Shown here: piece by piece, positions 10,196 through 21,353 of the stretch | Layout of the letters: the number at the start of each line of letters is the position of its first letter | Position numbering within the stretch: the stretch's first letter is position 1 | Assembly (NCBI GenBank): GCA_029204225.1 | Contig: CM055099.1 | Span: 52,848,277-52,912,276 of the forward strand | Source: Diphasiastrum complanatum | Lineage: Eukaryota; Streptophyta; Lycopodiopsida; Lycopodiales; Lycopodiaceae | Length of the DNA: 64,000 nt | Reading direction: 5' to 3' | The notes under the pieces: generated by a model | The model's input: only the letters and a program-made list of their open reading frames with translations | Told to the model about the DNA's origin: nothing | Databases searched by the model: none | Program-made: the position numbers and the translations under genes

Positions 10196-11963
10196 GAGAG
10201 GTAGAGACAAACCTTTTGGTGCAAGAAGGATTGAAGTTGCAGGTGACAAACGCAAGGAGAAGGATGTACCGTGGGATACATTTTCACCAGGAAGCCGATC
10301 ACCTGACATGAAGCTCCCTAAGTGGTTTAAGAGATTGTTGGAGAGCCGCGACATGGATGACTTTCCAAGATCATCTAGCCAGGGAGAGCTACAAAGATCA
10401 ACAAGAGAGAAGACACAACCTGAAAGGTATGAAGCAAATTATGCTCTCTTATATAGCATTATTCAAAACAAAGAACCTTCGACTTATGGTGAAGCGAAGA
10501 ATGATGACATTTGGGTCAAGGCCATGGGAGAGGAGATGGAGTCAATTGCTAAGCATAACACATAGGACTTAGTAGAACCACCAGTTGGCAAGAAACCCAT
10601 TGGTTGCAAATGGGTATACAGGACTAAGTACCATGCAGATGGAAGTATAGCAAAGCACAAGGTAAGATTGGTGATTAAAGGGTATGCCCAAAGTAAAGGC
10701 ATCGACTATGAGGAGACCTTTGCGCCAGTATGTAAGTGGAATACTCTACGCCTACTTGTTGCTTTAGCTTCACATTTTGGTTGGCCTTTGCATCAAATGG
10801 ATGTGAAATCTGGTTTTCTAAATGGTGAGTTAGAAGAAGAGGTGTTCATGGATCAACCTGAAGGCTTTGTAGCGAAGGGACAGGAAAATAAAGTATGTCA
10901 CTTGAAGAAAGCACTTTATGGTCTTAAATAGGCACCACATGCGTGGTATAGTAGGATTGATGCCTACTTTTATTCAAAGGGGACGGTGAGAACACATTCT
11001 AATCCAAATCTATATGTCTTATGCTTTGATGGTATGGTTGCTTTGATTGCTCTTTATGTTGATGACTTGATTATTACGGGAAATAATCAAGAGATGATAG
11101 ATATGATCAAGAAAGACCTCATGGAACAATTCAAGATGACAGATATCAGTCTGATGCATTATTGCCTTGGAGTAGAGGTGTGGCACAAAGGACACGAAGT
11201 GGGTTTAACACAGGTGAAGTATGTCACAGAGTTGCTGCACAGGTTTAGGCTGCAGGACTGCAAACCAGTGAATACTCCTATTAAACCAGGTAAAAAGCTT
11301 TCTAAGCTTGATGAGTCACAGTTATTTGATGCTACGCTGTATAGGCAGTTAGTAGGGAGCTTGATTTACCTTACCACGGCTAGACCAGATATATGCTATG
11401 TCGTTGGCATTGTAAGTTAGTTTATGGCAGCACCTACAGAAACACATTGGAAGGCAGCTAAACGCATTTTATGGCTTGATTTACAGGAAGCATGATGGTT
11501 TACCTAAGTTGTGTGGCTATGTGGATGCGGATTGGGGAGGTGACTATGATGATCATAGATCCACCACAGGGTATGTATTCCAGTTTTGTGGTAGTTGTTT
11601 TTCTTGGTCTAATAAGAAGCAAAGTACAATTGCTCTATCCACCACAGAAGCAGAGTATAAGGCAATGTGTAGTGCAGCACATGAAGCTATATGGTTGAGA
11701 CAAATCTTGGAAGAAGTTGGCATGAGGCAGAAAAATCCCACGACATTACATAGCGACAATCAGAGTGGCATTTAGCTAGCAAAGAATCCAGTGTTCCATG
11801 CGAGAAACAAACACATTGAGATTCAGTATCACTTTATATGTGAGAGGCTGCTGAGTCGTGAAATTCATGTTGTTCATTGTAGCACAGAAGAACAACTAGC
11901 TGATATTTTCACTAAGCCAATTGTTGGAGAAAAGTTTGATAAGTTTAGATCAAAGATTTCTGA
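10196..11963 (+). pseudogene. Copia family E reverse transcriptase-RNase H
   Basis: A nearly full RT and RNase H module. RT: 'CKWVYRTKYHADGSIAKHK', 'GIDYEETFAPVCKW', 'HQMDVKSGFLNGELEEEVFM', palm 'ALYVDDLIITGN' (YVDD intact), 'SLIYLTTARPDICYVV'. RNase H: 'YVDADWGGDYDDHRSTTGYV', 'TIALSTTEAEYKAM', 'LHSDNQSGI', 'ARNKHIEIQYHF', ADIFTKP. Four stops interrupt it (10563-65, 10929-31, 11418-20, 11773-75), plus a frameshift near 11470. All four stops sit where Trp or Gln is expected. The N-terminal text from 10196 is the linker after integrase. The integrase and gag of this copy are missing. Confidence 0.85.
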
Positions 11964-12549
11964 GTGGCAAAGGGCTATGGAAGAGGAGATGGATGCAATC
12001 CACAAGCATGGTACATGCAACCTTATTGATCTTCCAGTTGAGAAATCCATTAATAATAAATGGGTATACATAACCAAATTTCATGCTAATGAATCGATTG
12101 TGAAGCACAAGGTGTGCTTCGTGGTCAAGGGCTACGAGCAAAGAAAAATTATCGATTTTGATGAAACATTTGCTCTGGTAGTTAAGTGGATTACTTTACG
12201 CTTGGTGATCACACTAGCTTCATTTTTTGGTTGGAAAATCCACCAAATGGATGTGTAGTTAGTTTTTTTGAATGGTGATCTTGAAGAAGAAGTTTTTATG
12301 CTCCAGCCACAAGGATTTATTGTGAAAGGCCAAAAGGACGAAGTATGTAAGCTACAAAAGACATTGTATGGCCAAAAGCAAGCACCACGAGTGTGGTATG
12401 GTCATATAGACAACTACTTTCTAACGAATGGTTTTGTAAGAACAAACTTTGATCCTAATCTCTATGTGCTTACTAGTGGTGATACATTGCATTCATTGTG
12501 CTTTATGTTGATGATATTATCCTTATTTGAGGATATGTTGGTTATGTAG
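11964..12549 (+). pseudogene. Copia family F reverse transcriptase fused behind family E RNase H
   Basis: Directly after RNase H end 'KFRSKISE' the same open frame continues with 'WQRAMEEEMDAIHKHG', the start of a second copia RT. It is followed by 'NNKWVYITKFHAN', 'IHQMDV', a TAG at 12256-58, 'FLNGDLEEEVFMLQPQGF' and 'QAPRVWYGHIDNYF'. The YVDD region is frameshifted at about 12500. This is not the normal order (RNase H is the C-terminus of copia pol), so two pol genes were joined here. The sequence ends without RNase H near 12549. Confidence 0.8.
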
Positions 12550-14389
12550 TTTTCAGAAGAGAACCAGTTGTGGTATAAAAATGAGCTTTTTTTTTAAAGT
12601 AATTTTGGATAGATTCAGAGTAAGATACCTAATTGAAACTTTTCAAATAAGAGAAACTCTCTAGGGATTGTGTGGACAATCTGGAACTAGAACATGTTTG
12701 AAATTTGAATCATTATCTATAAGTAGTACAATGAAAGATCAAAAGTTATTAATTCCATTCTAATTGGAATATGAGTAAGTTTGGTCAGAATCTAAAGTTT
12801 GAGATATTTGCATAGATCAACCCAATCTTAGTTTGAGTACTAGGATCAGGAAAGGGTTGATTGAGTAGAGGTTATTTACTCATAATAAATAGATATTCTT
12901 TAGTAGCTGAGTTACAAGATTCTCAGTGAGATATGTGAGTAACATACGTGGATTTTAGAAGAATATGCCAGTAAAAATGTGTTTATGTATTGGGTCATAG
13001 TGAGATTATTCACATATGTGCACGATTAATCTCGTATGAATCTATTATGTATTCCTGGTTACTAGCGTTATTTGGTGCTCTTAACCTAGGCGATGAACAT
13101 AAACATATGATCAAGTATTGTTGAGACAGATACTTGCAGAGTTAACAGAACTTTTGGTGGAGGATTTATGAGTTAACTTATAAATGATTTGGACAAGGAT
13201 CTAAATGTGGTGTTATACTAGAATCACTGAATTCTACACCTATACATTGTGATTTTGAGTCGTTGGCAATTAACTTGAGTAGTTGATTACTCCTGGATAA
13301 AATTAATTGGTAAAACGGTCAGTGTGATGAGGATTCACCAGAAACTGACTGTTTTAAGCTATATCGCTTGTAAGAGACATAATTAGTGAATCATCATGAT
13401 TAGTTAAAATTATGTGCATTGGATATGCAATGTCCTTGGTGTAGAGTATTTCTTAGTTAAGGAATAGACTCAGCTCATTAGTGATTGTATCCTAGAGAGC
13501 TCAATTGGATAGCAGATGATAGTGATTCCGAGAATAACAACTGAAATTATATTCACTAGGACTTTGGGTATCTAGATTTGATCCAGATGGTAATATAAAG
13601 TTTTTGTGGTTGAAGATGATTGCCATTATCATTTTGGTATGCTTTTTTTTCTTCAATTACATGTGGCATATAGAAATTGAATATCTCGCACTACTGATAA
13701 AAAATCCAATTTGGAGAATATTTCTAAAATCCATTATTTTCCTATTGGGATAGATTTTGAAATGATTCTTACTTTTCTGAGTTTTGTCAAAAGATTATAA
13801 GGAATTGTGATGATTCTTAAGTGTGACTATTAATTCTTGATTTATTAAATGAGTTTGGAATTCAGATTAGTATTTTGAATCTCTTTATTCCATTATTTTA
13901 TTGAGATCCTATGGATCTCACAAACATTCTCACAAGATAAGTTATTTTACTTATGGAGAGTTTAATTAATCTAGTGGATGCTATTCTACTATAGATTATG
14001 GTTTGCAGATGCTTGAGTACAGTTCTTTTGATTAGATCTCCAGTTATCATAGGATCTATTAAGATGAACGGATGCTATTTTCTTGTATTTGATACTAGAA
14101 ACGAGAGCATTTAACTCAAGAGAGGATTTTGAATGCTCAGAGTTGAGTTTTAATCATTCTATATCTTAATGATTCTTCTAGAGATTCTAGTTGAATGAAT
14201 AATTATATCTTAGAATTGTGTATTCTAAGGATATTTGTACTTGAAAGCCTCTATGAATTGTCTTCCAAAGTTAGTTAATGATTTCAAATTGTAATTATTA
14301 ATCTTTCTTTAACTTTAATCTCTTAAGTTAGATAATACTTCACTCAATGTTTTACATGAAGGTGATGTTACTAATAAAGAGTGAAACCC
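12550..14389. other. No gene seen; AT-rich target DNA of copia A copy 2
   Basis: About 1.8 kb with stops in all frames and no motif recognised. It continues across the inserted element at 20217-20436, which ends in 'GAGGACAAAACTAGATTAG' and 'CAAGGAAGAA'. That tail resembles the purine-rich end of an internal region before an LTR starting at 20437. It could be the untranslated 3' part of an older retroelement. Confidence 0.4.
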
Positions 14390-15097
14390 TGTGAAGAATT
14401 GAAAAGGATTATCTATGTTAGATATAGGGGTCTTATGTTTTTTATATCAAGCATCTAGGTGTAGGATGCTGATAGGAACAAATTTGGCATAGATGACAAA
14501 TTATGCATTTCCACTTGTAATGCCACTATTGAGCCAAAATAGAGTAAGAGGCTAAACTCATGCCAATTAGAGTGTAGACAAGTGTAATGCTTTTGTTTGA
14601 TGAAATCTAAGAGGTCCAATAGGATTTAGAGGTGGAACCATGTGAGGTCCAATAGGAATTTGAGGTGTGCTTGAATATAGTCCAATAGAATTAAGAGGTG
14701 CATGGATCGATGGTCCAATAGGATTAAGAGGTGACAAAGTGTGGTCCAATCATAGTTAAGCATAGTGGTAGCTCGTGGATCTGCTAGTATCGTTGTACTC
14801 CTCAGTTTGGATCTAATTGATTTGGTGATTGTGTGGATTTTGAGTGTCATTGGATTTCTAGCTCTCTCTCTCTCTCTACCAGAGGAGAGCAGCTTGTTTT
14901 TACTTAGAATAATTTTTGAATACTTCCCACACGTGTGAGTGAGAGTTGGAAGTGATTGAATGCATGTAGTAGTGTGTTTTTGCCATATAATCAAAGATAG
15001 ATCTTGAATCTCAATCTAGTCTTGATCTTGGTGCATCTACACAACTTAGGAGATCACAAGTACATGTTGTGGACAATCCACACGTGTGAAATCAACA
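14390..15097 (+). repeat. 5' LTR of copia A copy 2
   Basis: TGTGAAGAATTG ... GTGAAATCAACA, 708 bp. It contains a 33-bp CCAAT repeat (14613-14742), a CT run, and CACACGTGTG at 14928-14937 and 15079-15088. Confidence 0.93.
14613..14750 (+). repeat. 33-bp tandem repeat with CCAAT boxes in LTR U3
   Basis: Units start at 14613, 14646, 14679 and 14712 (33, 33, 33 and 31 bp), with a fifth start at 14743. Each opens with (G/A)GTCCAATAG and carries GAGGTG about 15 bases on. The 3' LTR has the same array from 19734. CCAAT is the core site of NF-Y factors, so an enhancer role is a reasonable inference. A reversed relative is seen at 52400-52560. Confidence 0.8.
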
Positions 15098-15110
15098 TGG
15101 TATCAGAGCC
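15098..15110 (+). other. Primer binding site, initiator Met tRNA type
   Basis: TGGTATCAGAGCC directly after the LTR end TCAACA. Perfect plant copia consensus. Confidence 0.92.
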
Positions 15111-15853
15111 TACCTAAGGTTACCATGCATTTTGATCCATTTAAGTGAAAACTATTCATCAATCTTGAGCTAGAAATTGTGAAGGTCCATTTTCTTAGCT
15201 ATCTTGTTCATTTTTGGATCAAAAGAGATCAAAAGGACATTGATTGGGTCTGACCTGGTACTGTACGGAATCAGGTGCTCAAACACGTGTGAGGAACATC
15301 CAATTTCAGTTTGGAAGTTCTCTCTCATGCTTGATCCATTTATCTTGCTTGATAGCTTGTTTTGAAGCTATTTTTGTCTAGTTTTTTATGCAATCAGTTT
15401 CATTCCATTTGGTTGAGCCAATCAGAAGTTATAAGCTTTTGAAGAGGGTTAGGTAGGGCACCTAGACCTGGGTGGACACATTTGGTTTGGTCAAGAGATT
15501 GCTTGGTTGATCTAAAATCACAGTTGTATGTTTACCAATCTCATCTATATGTGATCTAGGCACTGTTTTGAGATCTTAGCCATTTTGTTTCATGCAATAT
15601 CATTGTATTTGAGTCAAATTTGGTTTCTTAGTGTACTTCACACGTGTTAAGAGTGTTTGATCCTAACTTTGCCCATACTCCATCATTTGATGTGAAATAG
15701 ATCTTGTTTTAGAGAGATTTGTGTAGCTAGTGAGAATCAATTCACAAATAGTTGCAAGATCTTTCATAGGAGGAGATAGTATTCTATTATTGGATCCTAT
15801 TGAGAGTGTGTAGCAACATTTATTGTTCATCATTTGAGTTTTCTTCACTTCAA

Positions 15854-16700
15854 ATGTCTTCAATGGGTTCATCCTTGTTGGAACCAAGTGAAAGATTGTC
15901 CACTTCAAACTATTCAATTTGGAAAATGAGGATGGAGTCCATCTTGATCCTTCAAGACGTGATGGACATAGTTCTTGGCCTTGAAGAAGAACCACAAGTT
16001 CTTCAAGAGGTTCAAAAATACAAAAAGAGAGCTAGGATGGCTCTCCACTACATTAAGATGAATGTCTCTAATGAGATATTGAGGGAGATAGGTACTTGTT
16101 CAACAGCCAAAGAAGCTTGGGATTGTCTCAAGACTATCTATGAGGCTAAGAATACCTCTTGGTTTCTCACTCTTAGGAATCAAATCTTTTAAAGTAGCCA
16201 AAAGAGTGATGAGAGTGCATCTAGTTATGTTTTGAGAGTAAAAGATATTCATAGAGAACTTGCTTGTATTGGTGATTCCATCAATCAAAATGAGCTAGTT
16301 CAAGTCATTCTCAATGGCTTGAGAAGTGAATTTGATAACCTTGTCCAATCCTATGCCATTAAGGAGGAGCTACCAAGTTTGGAGGCTCTCCAAAGTGTGC
16401 TAATTTCAGAAGAATCAAGACAAGAGTACAAGCTCTTGAGGATGGACAAGCTCTCTCTCACTCATAATGATAGCAAAGCTCTCTTTGCCAAGGATAAGCA
16501 CAAAGGGAGGAGCAAGAACCAACATCAACAATCCGCAAGGACAAAGTCAAATCCAAAGACAAAGATGAGGAGAAAGATGATTCCTCTAATGCTCCATCAT
16601 CCAAGCTCAAGAAGAAGAAGATCAAGTGCTTTTATTGTGGCAAGAAAGGCCATTATGCCACCAATTGCTTCAAGAAGAAGAATCAACTCAAGCAAGCCAA
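15854..16700 (+). pseudogene. Copia gag, copy 2
   Basis: ATG 15854 begins MSSMGSSLLEPSERL, close to the copy-1 gag. It continues with 'TSNYSIWKMRMESILI' and 'MALHYIKMNVSNEIL'. A TAA at 16190-92 stands where copy 1 has Gln. The same frame runs on through 'ELVQVILNGLRSEFDNLV' to about 16545, where a one-base shift changes frame. In the shifted frame the zinc knuckle CFYCGKKGHYATNC (about 16628-16670) is complete. A stop and a shift mean no full-length gag is made without recoding. Confidence 0.88.
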
Positions 16701-16752
16701 CATTACCAATGAGAAGGAAGACACTATTGCAAGTGATGGAGAGGGATCTCTT

Positions 16753-17295
16753 ATGGTCTCTAGTTTCTCATCTACTCCTTTCAAGAAGGACGGCCTATGG
16801 TATATTGATAGTGGAGCCTCTTCACATATGTGTAGCTCCAAGGACTCTTTCTCTTCTATTGCACCTTATGATGGAGTCAAAAAATCAATATACACTGCAA
16901 ATGATTTTGAATGTCCTATTGAAGGCATAGGGAACATTCCCTTGAAGCTTGCATCCTCTAAAGTTCTTTATGTACCTAAGCTTAATAAGAATCTTATTAG
17001 TGTTGGCCAATTGCTTGATAATGGTCTTGATGTAAAATTCAATGTTGATACTTGCACTATCAAGAAGAATGATGAGATAATTGCATTAGGATCTAGATTT
17101 GGAGGCATCTATAAATTAGATCCAAATGAGTATGTGAATGCTTGTAATGTTGCTCTTGTGAACAAGCTCTCTATGGAGGAATTATGGCATAGGAGGTTGG
17201 GACATCCCAACTACAAATCCATGCTCTCTATGATGAAAAAAAGCCAAAGCTATTGGCTTGCCAAAGTTATTCTCCAAGAAGATCAAGCCTTGTGA
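16753..17295 (+). pseudogene. Copia protease and integrase N-terminus
   Basis: Frame 16753 opens with the linker, then 'LWYIDSGASSHMCSSKD' with catalytic DSG. 'KVLYVPKLNKNLISVGQLL' follows at about residues 75-95, the usual end of protease and GAG-pre-integrase start. 'ELWHRRLGHPNYKSM' gives the two His of the integrase zinc domain. A frameshift near 17258 separates it from the following Cys pair. The protease itself looks intact. Confidence 0.88.
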
Positions 17296-18589
17296 GGCTT
17301 GTGCTATTGCTAAATCTCACAAAAAGCCATTTACAAGATCTTCTATCAAAAGCAAGCATCCTTTGGAGTTAATCCACTCGGATGTGCATTTCTCATCAAC
17401 TACAAGCAAGGGAGGAGCCACTTGTTTTGTTACTTTCATTGATGATTTCACAAAATTCACTTGAATATATCTTCTTGCTTCTAAATCTATGGTGTTTGAT
17501 CATTTCCTTATTTTCAAAGCTTATGTAGAAAAGCAATTCTCATTCAAGATTAAAACTCTTAGAAGTGATGGAGGTGGTGAATATATCTCCAATAAATTTC
17601 ATGATTTTTGTGAGCTTGAAAACATCAAAAGAGAGTTCTCTTGTGCCTACTCTCCATCTCAAAATGGAGTGGCTGAGAGAAAGAATAGATCTCTATGTGA
17701 ATGTGCAAAATCTATGAGAATTGAGGCATCTTTACCCAAATATTTTTGGGGAGAAGCCATTAATTGTGCAAATTATCTTTGCAATAGGCTCCCACATATA
17801 GCTCTTGAAGGAATGTCACCATATGAAATCTTATATTTGAAGAAGCCTAAGCTTGATCACCTTAAAGTTTTTGGATGCATATGCTTTGTCCATATTCCCT
17901 TGGAAACAAGGAAGAAGGAAGATCCTAGTGCATGCAAAGGGATTATGGTTGGATACTCATCCACCAAGAAGGCCTATAGAGTCTTTATACTCTCTACTTC
18001 TCAAGTTATTGAAAGTAGAGATGTTGTCTTTCATGAAGATCAACACTCATCTTTTGAAGAGGCCGAGATCAAGAAGTCTATGGATGCATCACCAATTATT
18101 GATTTTGAAGACAATCATGATGTGATGGGGTTGAGATTTGAAGAAGACTCTCCTCGGATTTTCTCACCAAGAAGATCCATGAGAGATAGATTCGAGCCTA
18201 AGAGGCTCTCATATGTTGACAAAGGCAAACAAGTGGATCTTGATTTCACTAATTATGTTTTTTATGTCTCTCATGAAGAGCCAAAGAATGTACAAGAGGC
18301 ACTCAATACCAAGGAGTGGTATGATGCCATGAAGCAAGAGTATGATGCATTGATCACCAACAATACTTGGGAGCTTGTGGATCCTCCATCCAACAAGCAT
18401 GTGATTGGTTGCAAGTGGGTATTTCGGATCAAGTTCAATCATGATGGCACTATCAACAAGTATAAAGCAAGATTATGTGCCAAAGGATTTGCTCAAATCC
18501 ATGGGCTTGATTATGAGGAGACCTTTGCACCCGTTGCAAAGATGGTGACAATAAGAATTCTTATTTCTCTTGTTTGTTTCTTTAAGTGA
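17258..18589 (+). pseudogene. Copia integrase and start of RT
   Basis: 'CEACAIAKSHKKPF' supplies the zinc Cys pair. The core has Asp in LIHSDVHFS, Asp in TLRSDGGGEY and Glu in NGVAERKNR, so the DDE triad is present. A TGA at 17462-64 replaces the Trp of 'FTKFTW' and splits the core. From 17489 a 366-codon frame covers the rest of integrase, the linker and the RT start ('VIGCKWVFRIKFNHDG', 'YKARLCAKGFAQ', 'DYEETFAPVAK'). It ends at TGA 18587-89, again where Trp is expected. Confidence 0.88.
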
Positions 18590-19216
18590 AAGGTGTTCCA
18601 ATTAGATTTATCCAATGCTTTTCTAAATGGTTATCTTGAGGAGGAGATCTATATGGAACAACCTCAAGGATTCATCAAGGATGAGTCCAAAGTGTGCTTG
18701 CTCTTCAAAAGTCTTTATGGACTCAAGCAAGCACCAAGATCATGGTATTCAAGACTTGATTCTTTTCTTATCTCACTAGGATTTACTCTTAGTGACCATG
18801 ATCCTTCCATGTATCTAAAGTTTGTTGATAGCAATATTGTCATTCTTCTAATTTATGTTGATGACATTATTCTTTGTGGAAGTTGTATCAAGCTAGTTGA
18901 TGAAACTAAGCTAGCACTTGGATGTGAGTTTAAAATGCAAGATCTAGGAGAGATACATTACATCCTAGGCCTAGAAATTGATTTTTATGAAAATCATGTC
19001 TTTATATGCCAATCTAGATATGCTCACTCTATGTTGAAAAAATTTCATATGGAAAATTCTAAGAGCATAGATACTCCAATGGAGCAAATTGTAAAAGATC
19101 CTAATAAAGGTGATGAAAGATCCTTTGAGGACATCACACTTTTTAGGAGTCTTGTAGGCTCCTTGATTTGGCTTACCATTACTAGGCCCGATCTAAGTTT
19201 TGTGTGCACAAATTGA
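18590..19216 (+). pseudogene. Copia reverse transcriptase palm and thumb
   Basis: Same frame after the TGA: 'FQLDLSNAFLNGYLEEEIYM', 'LYGLKQAPRSWYSRL' and the palm LLIYVDDIILCGS with intact YVDD. Then 'YILGLEIDFYENHVFICQ' and 'LVGSLIWLTITRPDLSF'. The frame shifts at about 19205 and continues in the next entry. The catalytic Asp residues are present, but the ORF is isolated from gag and integrase by stops. Confidence 0.88.
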
Positions 19217-19449
19217 GTCAATTTATGCAAGATCCTAAGATCCATCATTGGAAGATGGCCAAGAGGATTCTAAGATATGTATCTTCATCTTGTGATTATG
19301 GTTTACTTTATAAAAGTGAAGATCTATCCATTGTTGGCTACTCGGATTCGGACTTTGCAAGTGACAAGATGGATCGAAAGTCTATTAGTGCATACACTAT
19401 CTTTCTTGGAGGCCAAGCCTTCGAGCAAAAGTGCTTTTATCAAGCATAG
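19204..19449 (+). pseudogene. Truncated copia RNase H
   Basis: 'SQFMQDPKIHHWKMAKRILR' is the RT/RNase H junction and 'VGYSDSDFASDKMDRKS' holds the first catalytic Asp. After 'AYTIFLGG' the sequence jumps to the last residues before the stop. The segment with SKKQ, TEAEY and the final Asp, about 120 residues in copy 1, is deleted. The copy could not have encoded working RNase H, so any mobilisation after this deletion needed a helper. Confidence 0.85.
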
Positions 19450-19510
19450 ATCTAATCTTGGAGTTATATCAAGATCAATGCTTAAATCTTCATAGATAAT
19501 TTTTTAGGAG

Positions 19511-20216
19511 TGTGAAGAATTGAAAAAGATTATCTATGTTAGATATAGGGGTTTTATGTTTTTTATATCAAGCATCTAGGTGTAGGATGCTGATAGGAAC
19601 AAATTTGGCATAGATGGCAAATTATGCATTTCCACTTGTAATGCCACTATTGAGCCAAAATAGAGTAAGAGGCTAAACTCATGCCAATTAGAGTGTAGAC
19701 AAGTGTAATGCTTTTATTTGATGAATTCTAATAGGTCCAATAGGATTTAGAGGTGGAACCATGTGAGGTCCAATAGGAATTTGAGGTGTGCTTGAATATA
19801 GTCCAATAGAATTAAGAGGTGCATGGATCGATGGTCCAATAGGATTAAGAGGTGACAAAGTGTGGTCCAATCATAGTTAAGCATAGTGGTAGCTCGTGGA
19901 TCTACTAGTATCGTTGTACTCCTCATTTTGGATCTAATTGATTTGGTGATTGTGTGGATTTTGAGTGTCATTGGATTTCTAGCTCTCTCTCTCTCTACCA
20001 GAGGAGAGCAGCTTGTTTTTACTTAGAATAATTTTTGAATACTTCCCACACGTGTGAGTGAGAGTTGGAAGTGATTGAATGCATGTAGTAGTGTGTTTTT
20101 GCCATATAATCAAAGATAGATCTTGAATCTCAATCTAGTCTTGATCTTGGTGCATCTACACACCTTAGGAGATCACAAGTACATGTTGTGGACAATCCAC
20201 ACGTGTGAAATCAACA
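19511..20216 (+). repeat. 3' LTR of copia A copy 2
   Basis: 706 bp, TGTGAAGAATTG ... GTGAAATCAACA, preceded by a T/purine tract ending TTAGGAG. Same CCAAT repeat (from 19734) and CACACGTGTG motifs at 20047-20056 and 20198-20207 as the 5' LTR. Confidence 0.93.
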
Positions 20217-20436
20217 ACCCAGATGAGAAAATTTATTGCTTAGTGTACTTTTCAAACCTAAGTTTGTACTCCAGAATAGAGATAAACGATTGAAAAATAG
20301 GTTTATCTCTGAGTACTTGTTCAATAAGTAAGTCTATCTAAGGATAATGGTATTCTAGGTTAATATTGAAAGCTAAAAAAATTGTTCCTATAATTCTTTT
20401 CTATTTTGAGGACAAAACTAGATTAGCAAGGAAGAA

Positions 20437-21317
20437 TGTTATGTCCACGTCTAGAACATAGGATTCAATATAGTCCTAGACTTGGATACCCGGTACTCCA
20501 GTGAATCAAGCTTATTAGTTATGCCACGTCATACTGGACGTGACCCACAACATCCGACATATATTTCGACATAAAATTACAAAAAAATGTTTGAAATGGT
20601 GAACTCATGCAACCATTCCCTGGTGTTCCCCAAAGGCGAAACGAAGGCCAAAAGAAAATTGATCATTCCTGCAACGAAACATTTGACGAATCGAAGACAA
20701 AATCTTCGACGTTTATCCCAACAATCAAACAATGAAGACACCCTAGACAGAGAATGAATAGAAGGAAAACAATTCGAGCTGATGGCTGGCAACTCGATGA
20801 GCGTGGAGTCTTACACTACCACGCTCAGCCGCCAAGGGTCACGCCATCAGAGGATAACTAACTAACAGTTTAGGATTAAACCTATCTTGTAAAACTGTTA
20901 CTTAGTGATCTTACAATCTCCCTAGATATAATAATAAAATAGTATGAACAAGAGAGAGAGAGAGATGTAGAGAATGGAGATAGTCGCATTCAAGCACTAA
21001 GAGCTATGCATGAAAGTCTGCCAACGAGCAGAACATAGCGCATTCGTAAAGAGGAGTGACAGGCCGCCAACAAGCGAGACACTGATCAACTCACTCGTAA
21101 CAAAAATACAATGATACAATTGCTCTAATCTTTTGATCTCTCATCATTCGTGTCGTTTGTCTTGATAGAATGATTTTATGTCTATGGTTGGTAGTCGTTT
21201 GTTTAGGTTCCTGTGTCAATTCCGCAAGTTAGCCAATTAGGCAACAAAAGCAAAGTGGAGGAAAGATCAAGGGCTATGCTTGCTGAAACAAAAACAATTG
21301 CGAAGGAAAAATCTACA
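20437..21317 (+). repeat. Probable LTR before copia family B copy 1
   Basis: Starts TGTTATGTCCACG after a purine-rich AAGGAAGAA and ends TCTACA just before a Met-type primer site. Its first 110 bases match 22634-22746, including 'CACGTCATACTGGACGTGAC'. It is preceded by a purine tract and followed by a primer site, so the same LTR would serve two internal regions. No second complete copy is present, so the end is inferred. Confidence 0.5.
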
Positions 21318-21330
21318 TGGTATCAAAGCC
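21318..21330 (+). other. Primer binding site, Met tRNA type
   Basis: TGGTATCAAAGCC, one base (G to A) from the copia consensus, 24 bases before gag. Confidence 0.75.
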
Positions 21331-21353
21331 GTGATTATCTAAAGCAACACAAT

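Larger units (their letters stand above)
14390..20216 (+). mobile_element. Ty1/copia family A, copy 2 (complete ends, decayed coding)
   Basis: LTRs 14390-15097 and 19511-20216, primer site 15098, gag, protease, integrase, RT and a partly deleted RNase H, then the purine-rich 'TTTTTTAGGAG' before the 3' LTR. Flanks give a 4-bp duplication ACCC (14386-14389 and 20217-20220); five is usual, and the outer base differs in register. By eye the LTRs differ at about nine bases plus a CT-length change in some 706, so the insertion is fairly young. Yet the coding part has three Trp/Gln stops, several frameshifts and an RNase H deletion. Confidence 0.92.
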
